Shown here: one piece after another, positions 62,930 through 64,000 of the stretch | Position numbering within the stretch: position 1 is the stretch's first letter | Layout of the letters: each line of letters starts with the position of its first letter | Source of the DNA: an uncultured Lachnospiraceae bacterium | Lineage (GTDB): Bacteria > Bacillota > Clostridia > Lachnospirales > Lachnospiraceae | Assembly (NCBI GenBank): GCA_910576815.1 | Contig: CAJTKA010000005.1 | Location: 1-64,000, forward strand | Direction of reading: 5' to 3' | Length of the DNA stretch: 64,000 nt | The notes under the pieces: model-generated | What the model was told of the DNA's origin: nothing | The model's input: only the letters and a program-made list of their open reading frames with translations | The model's database searches: none | Translations under genes and position numbers: made by a program

Positions 62930-63541
62930 TTAGTTTCCCTCCATTTCCCTGAAAAAATGATTGATATGCGCATACGCATTTTCCCGAAACAGTTGTTTTT
63001 GTTCCTCCGTCAATGTCCCGTGAAAAAGCCATCGCTGCATAAAAAGAAAAATCGGCGCATAAAATTTCACTGCCAAATAGCTGCTGTCTGCCTCTTTGAT
63101 CATTCCTGCTGAAATCAACAGGGAAAAGACCTTCGCCTGAAATTGTAACGGCTTATCGATCAGCCAGTCATCATATATTTTCCGGATTTCATCATTGCTG
63201 AAATGTTCAATGGAAAGTAGTCTCATGATCTTATTGCAGTACTCGTCCATCAAATACTGCTCAAAAAAGCAGTCACAGGTTTTTTCAAAGACATTCCCCT
63301 CAACATCGTTTTGTGTCGCTTTCAATGCCTGCTCCAGTTGTGACATGAGATCATTTGCTATGGATTCAAACTGCTGCAGCAGTTCCTCCAAGATAGCCTG
63401 CTTATTTTTGAAATGATAATAGACCGAACTTTCTTTGATGTCTACGACCTTACAAATGTCTCTGATCGACACCGCCGAAAATCCATATCGAGAAAATAAA
63501 TCCAATGCTGTCTCTAATATTTTTTGTTTTGTTTCCTTCAC
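62930..63541 (-). CDS. TetR-family transcriptional repressor
   Basis: A 203-residue regulator with N-terminal HTH (KQKILETALDLFSRYGFSAV, then IRDICKVVDIKESSVYYHFKNK) and a helical ligand domain. Translation starts at GTG after AGGGAGAACGAAA. Its own promoter contains two palindromic sites, so autoregulation is likely, together with the SDR and downstream genes. Inducer unknown. Confidence 0.9.
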   Translation of the reverse strand: MKETKQKILETALDLFSRYGFSAVSIRDICKVVDIKESSVYYHFKNKQAILEELLQQFESIANDLMSQLEQALKATQNDVEGNVFEKTCDCFFEQYLMDEYCNKIMRLLSIEHFSNDEIRKIYDDWLIDKPLQFQAKVFSLLISAGMIKEADSSYLAVKFYAPIFLFMQRWLFHGTLTEEQKQLFRENAYAHINHFFREMEGN

Positions 63542-63551
63542 TTTCGTTCTC

Positions 63552-63599
63552 CCTAACAGTTGTTAGGTTTATTATATCTAACGACTGTTAGGTTGTCAA
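63552..63599 (-). promoter_or_regulatory. TetR promoter with paired operator palindromes
   Basis: On the minus strand TTGACA (63599-63594) and TATAAT (63576-63571), both perfect consensus, are 17 bases apart. CCTAACAGTTGTTAGG (63552-63567, perfect palindrome) covers the transcript start, and CTAACGACTGTTAGG (63578-63592) fills the spacer. Both share the TAAC/GTTA core and are very probably TetR operators. Confidence 0.85.
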
Positions 63600-63601
63600 T
63601 G

Positions 63602-64000
63602 CTAACTTTCATGAAACGCCGCTCCTTTCGTCGGCAGGAACAGCTTTTCCATAGTAACGCCCTCCAAAGCAAGAAGCCGTTCCTTTTTATCCAGCCCGCC
63701 CGCATATCCTGTCAGGCTGCCGTCTGCTCCCACCACGCGATGGCAAGGAACGATAATGGAGATCTCGTTATGCCCCACAGCACCGCCTATTGCCTGCGCA
63801 GACATACGGGGAAGCCCCCGCTGCCTCGCAATCGTTTTCGCCAGTTCTCCATAAGTCACCGTTTGACCATAGGGAATCTGCCGCAAAAGCTTCCATACGT
63901 CAAGCCGAAACGGTGAGCCGATCATGTGGATGGGCGGCATAAAATCCGGTTCCTTTCCGGAAAAATAAAGATCCAGCCACTTCCCTGCGGTTTCAAAGAC
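63602..64000 (-). CDS. ogt: Methylated-DNA-protein-cysteine methyltransferase, partial
   Basis: The C-terminal DNA-binding and active-site domain of an O6-alkylguanine transferase: FRLDVWKLLRQIPYGQTVTYG, then the acceptor cysteine in VPCHRVVGADG and a closing YAGGLDKKERLLALE. It removes O6-methyl groups from guanine in a suicide reaction. The frame stays open to the window edge at 64000, so an internal ATG at 63940 is not the start and the N-terminus lies outside. It is transcribed towards the TetR promoter. Confidence 0.9.
   Translation of the reverse strand, partial: VFETAGKWLDLYFSGKEPDFMPPIHMIGSPFRLDVWKLLRQIPYGQTVTYGELAKTIARQRGLPRMSAQAIGGAVGHNEISIIVPCHRVVGADGSLTGYAGGLDKKERLLALEGVTMEKLFLPTKGAAFHES

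Noticed and set aside
63602..63940. Methyltransferase gene read as complete from the ATG at 63940
   Set aside because: The same frame stays open to the window edge and encodes sequence typical of the preceding linker, so the gene is partial.

Overview
The window looks like a chromosome segment of an anaerobic, gut-type Firmicute, most probably a Lachnospiraceae-like Clostridium. The reasons are strong AGGAGG-type ribosome binding sites, sigma-A-type promoters, many CUT1 sugar ABC transporters with lipoprotein solute-binding proteins, YesL and YesN-like (AraC-type response regulator) proteins, DUF5696/YIP1/NHL genes and a Gram-positive arabinoxylan-utilisation gene set. No rRNA, tRNA, CRISPR array, IS element or integrase was seen.

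Layout. (1) 1-4.25 kb: an XRE regulator, a broken membrane diguanylate cyclase, a FliD-like protein and a coiled-coil protein. (2) 4.26-17.2 kb, all minus strand: GH43, GH43-CBM6 lipoprotein, GH39 and surface GH10 enzymes for xylan breakdown, preceded in the same transcription direction by two ABC exporter half-transporters and two U32-like proteins with a four-cysteine pattern. (3) 17.2-30.7 kb, minus: a ten-gene sugar-uptake operon with two solute-binding proteins, two permease pairs, and DUF5696, YIP1 and NHL-TPR membrane proteins. (4) 30.9-33.5 kb, plus: an AraC-type response regulator and a HTH protein with a beta-rich sensor domain. (5) 33.5-39.9 kb, minus: a second sugar ABC operon with YesL and a chemotaxis-type transducer, driven by a promoter whose spacer holds a ten-G tract. 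(6) 40-48.2 kb: three more GH43 enzymes, a GGDEF/degenerate-EAL/LamG protein, a LytTR regulator and an esterase likely to deacetylate xylan. (7) 48.3-58.6 kb: a clearly AT-rich island carrying a radical SAM/SPASM maturase, an acyl carrier protein, a Cys-rich 49-residue candidate precursor peptide, two ABC exporters, a subtilase fused to a P-loop domain and an unrecognised protein. This reads as a peptide natural-product (RiPP-like) locus. It is flanked by a MutS-family remnant and an XRE remnant. (8) 58.7-64 kb: a geranylgeranyl-reductase-type flavoprotein, an AmmeMemoRadiSam pair whose radical SAM member has lost its core, an alpha/beta hydrolase, an SDR, a TetR repressor with a clear operator/promoter, and a partial O6-methylguanine methyltransferase.

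How it works together (inference). The anchored GH10 xylanase and lipoprotein GH43s cut arabinoxylan and arabinan outside the cell. The two CUT1 systems import oligosaccharides, and cytoplasmic GH39, GH43 and esterase enzymes finish them. The most interesting signals are the RiPP-like island, the poly-G promoter (possible phase variation of sugar uptake), the U32-like plus exporter module inside a xylan operon, and several genes carrying apparent internal in-frame deletions.
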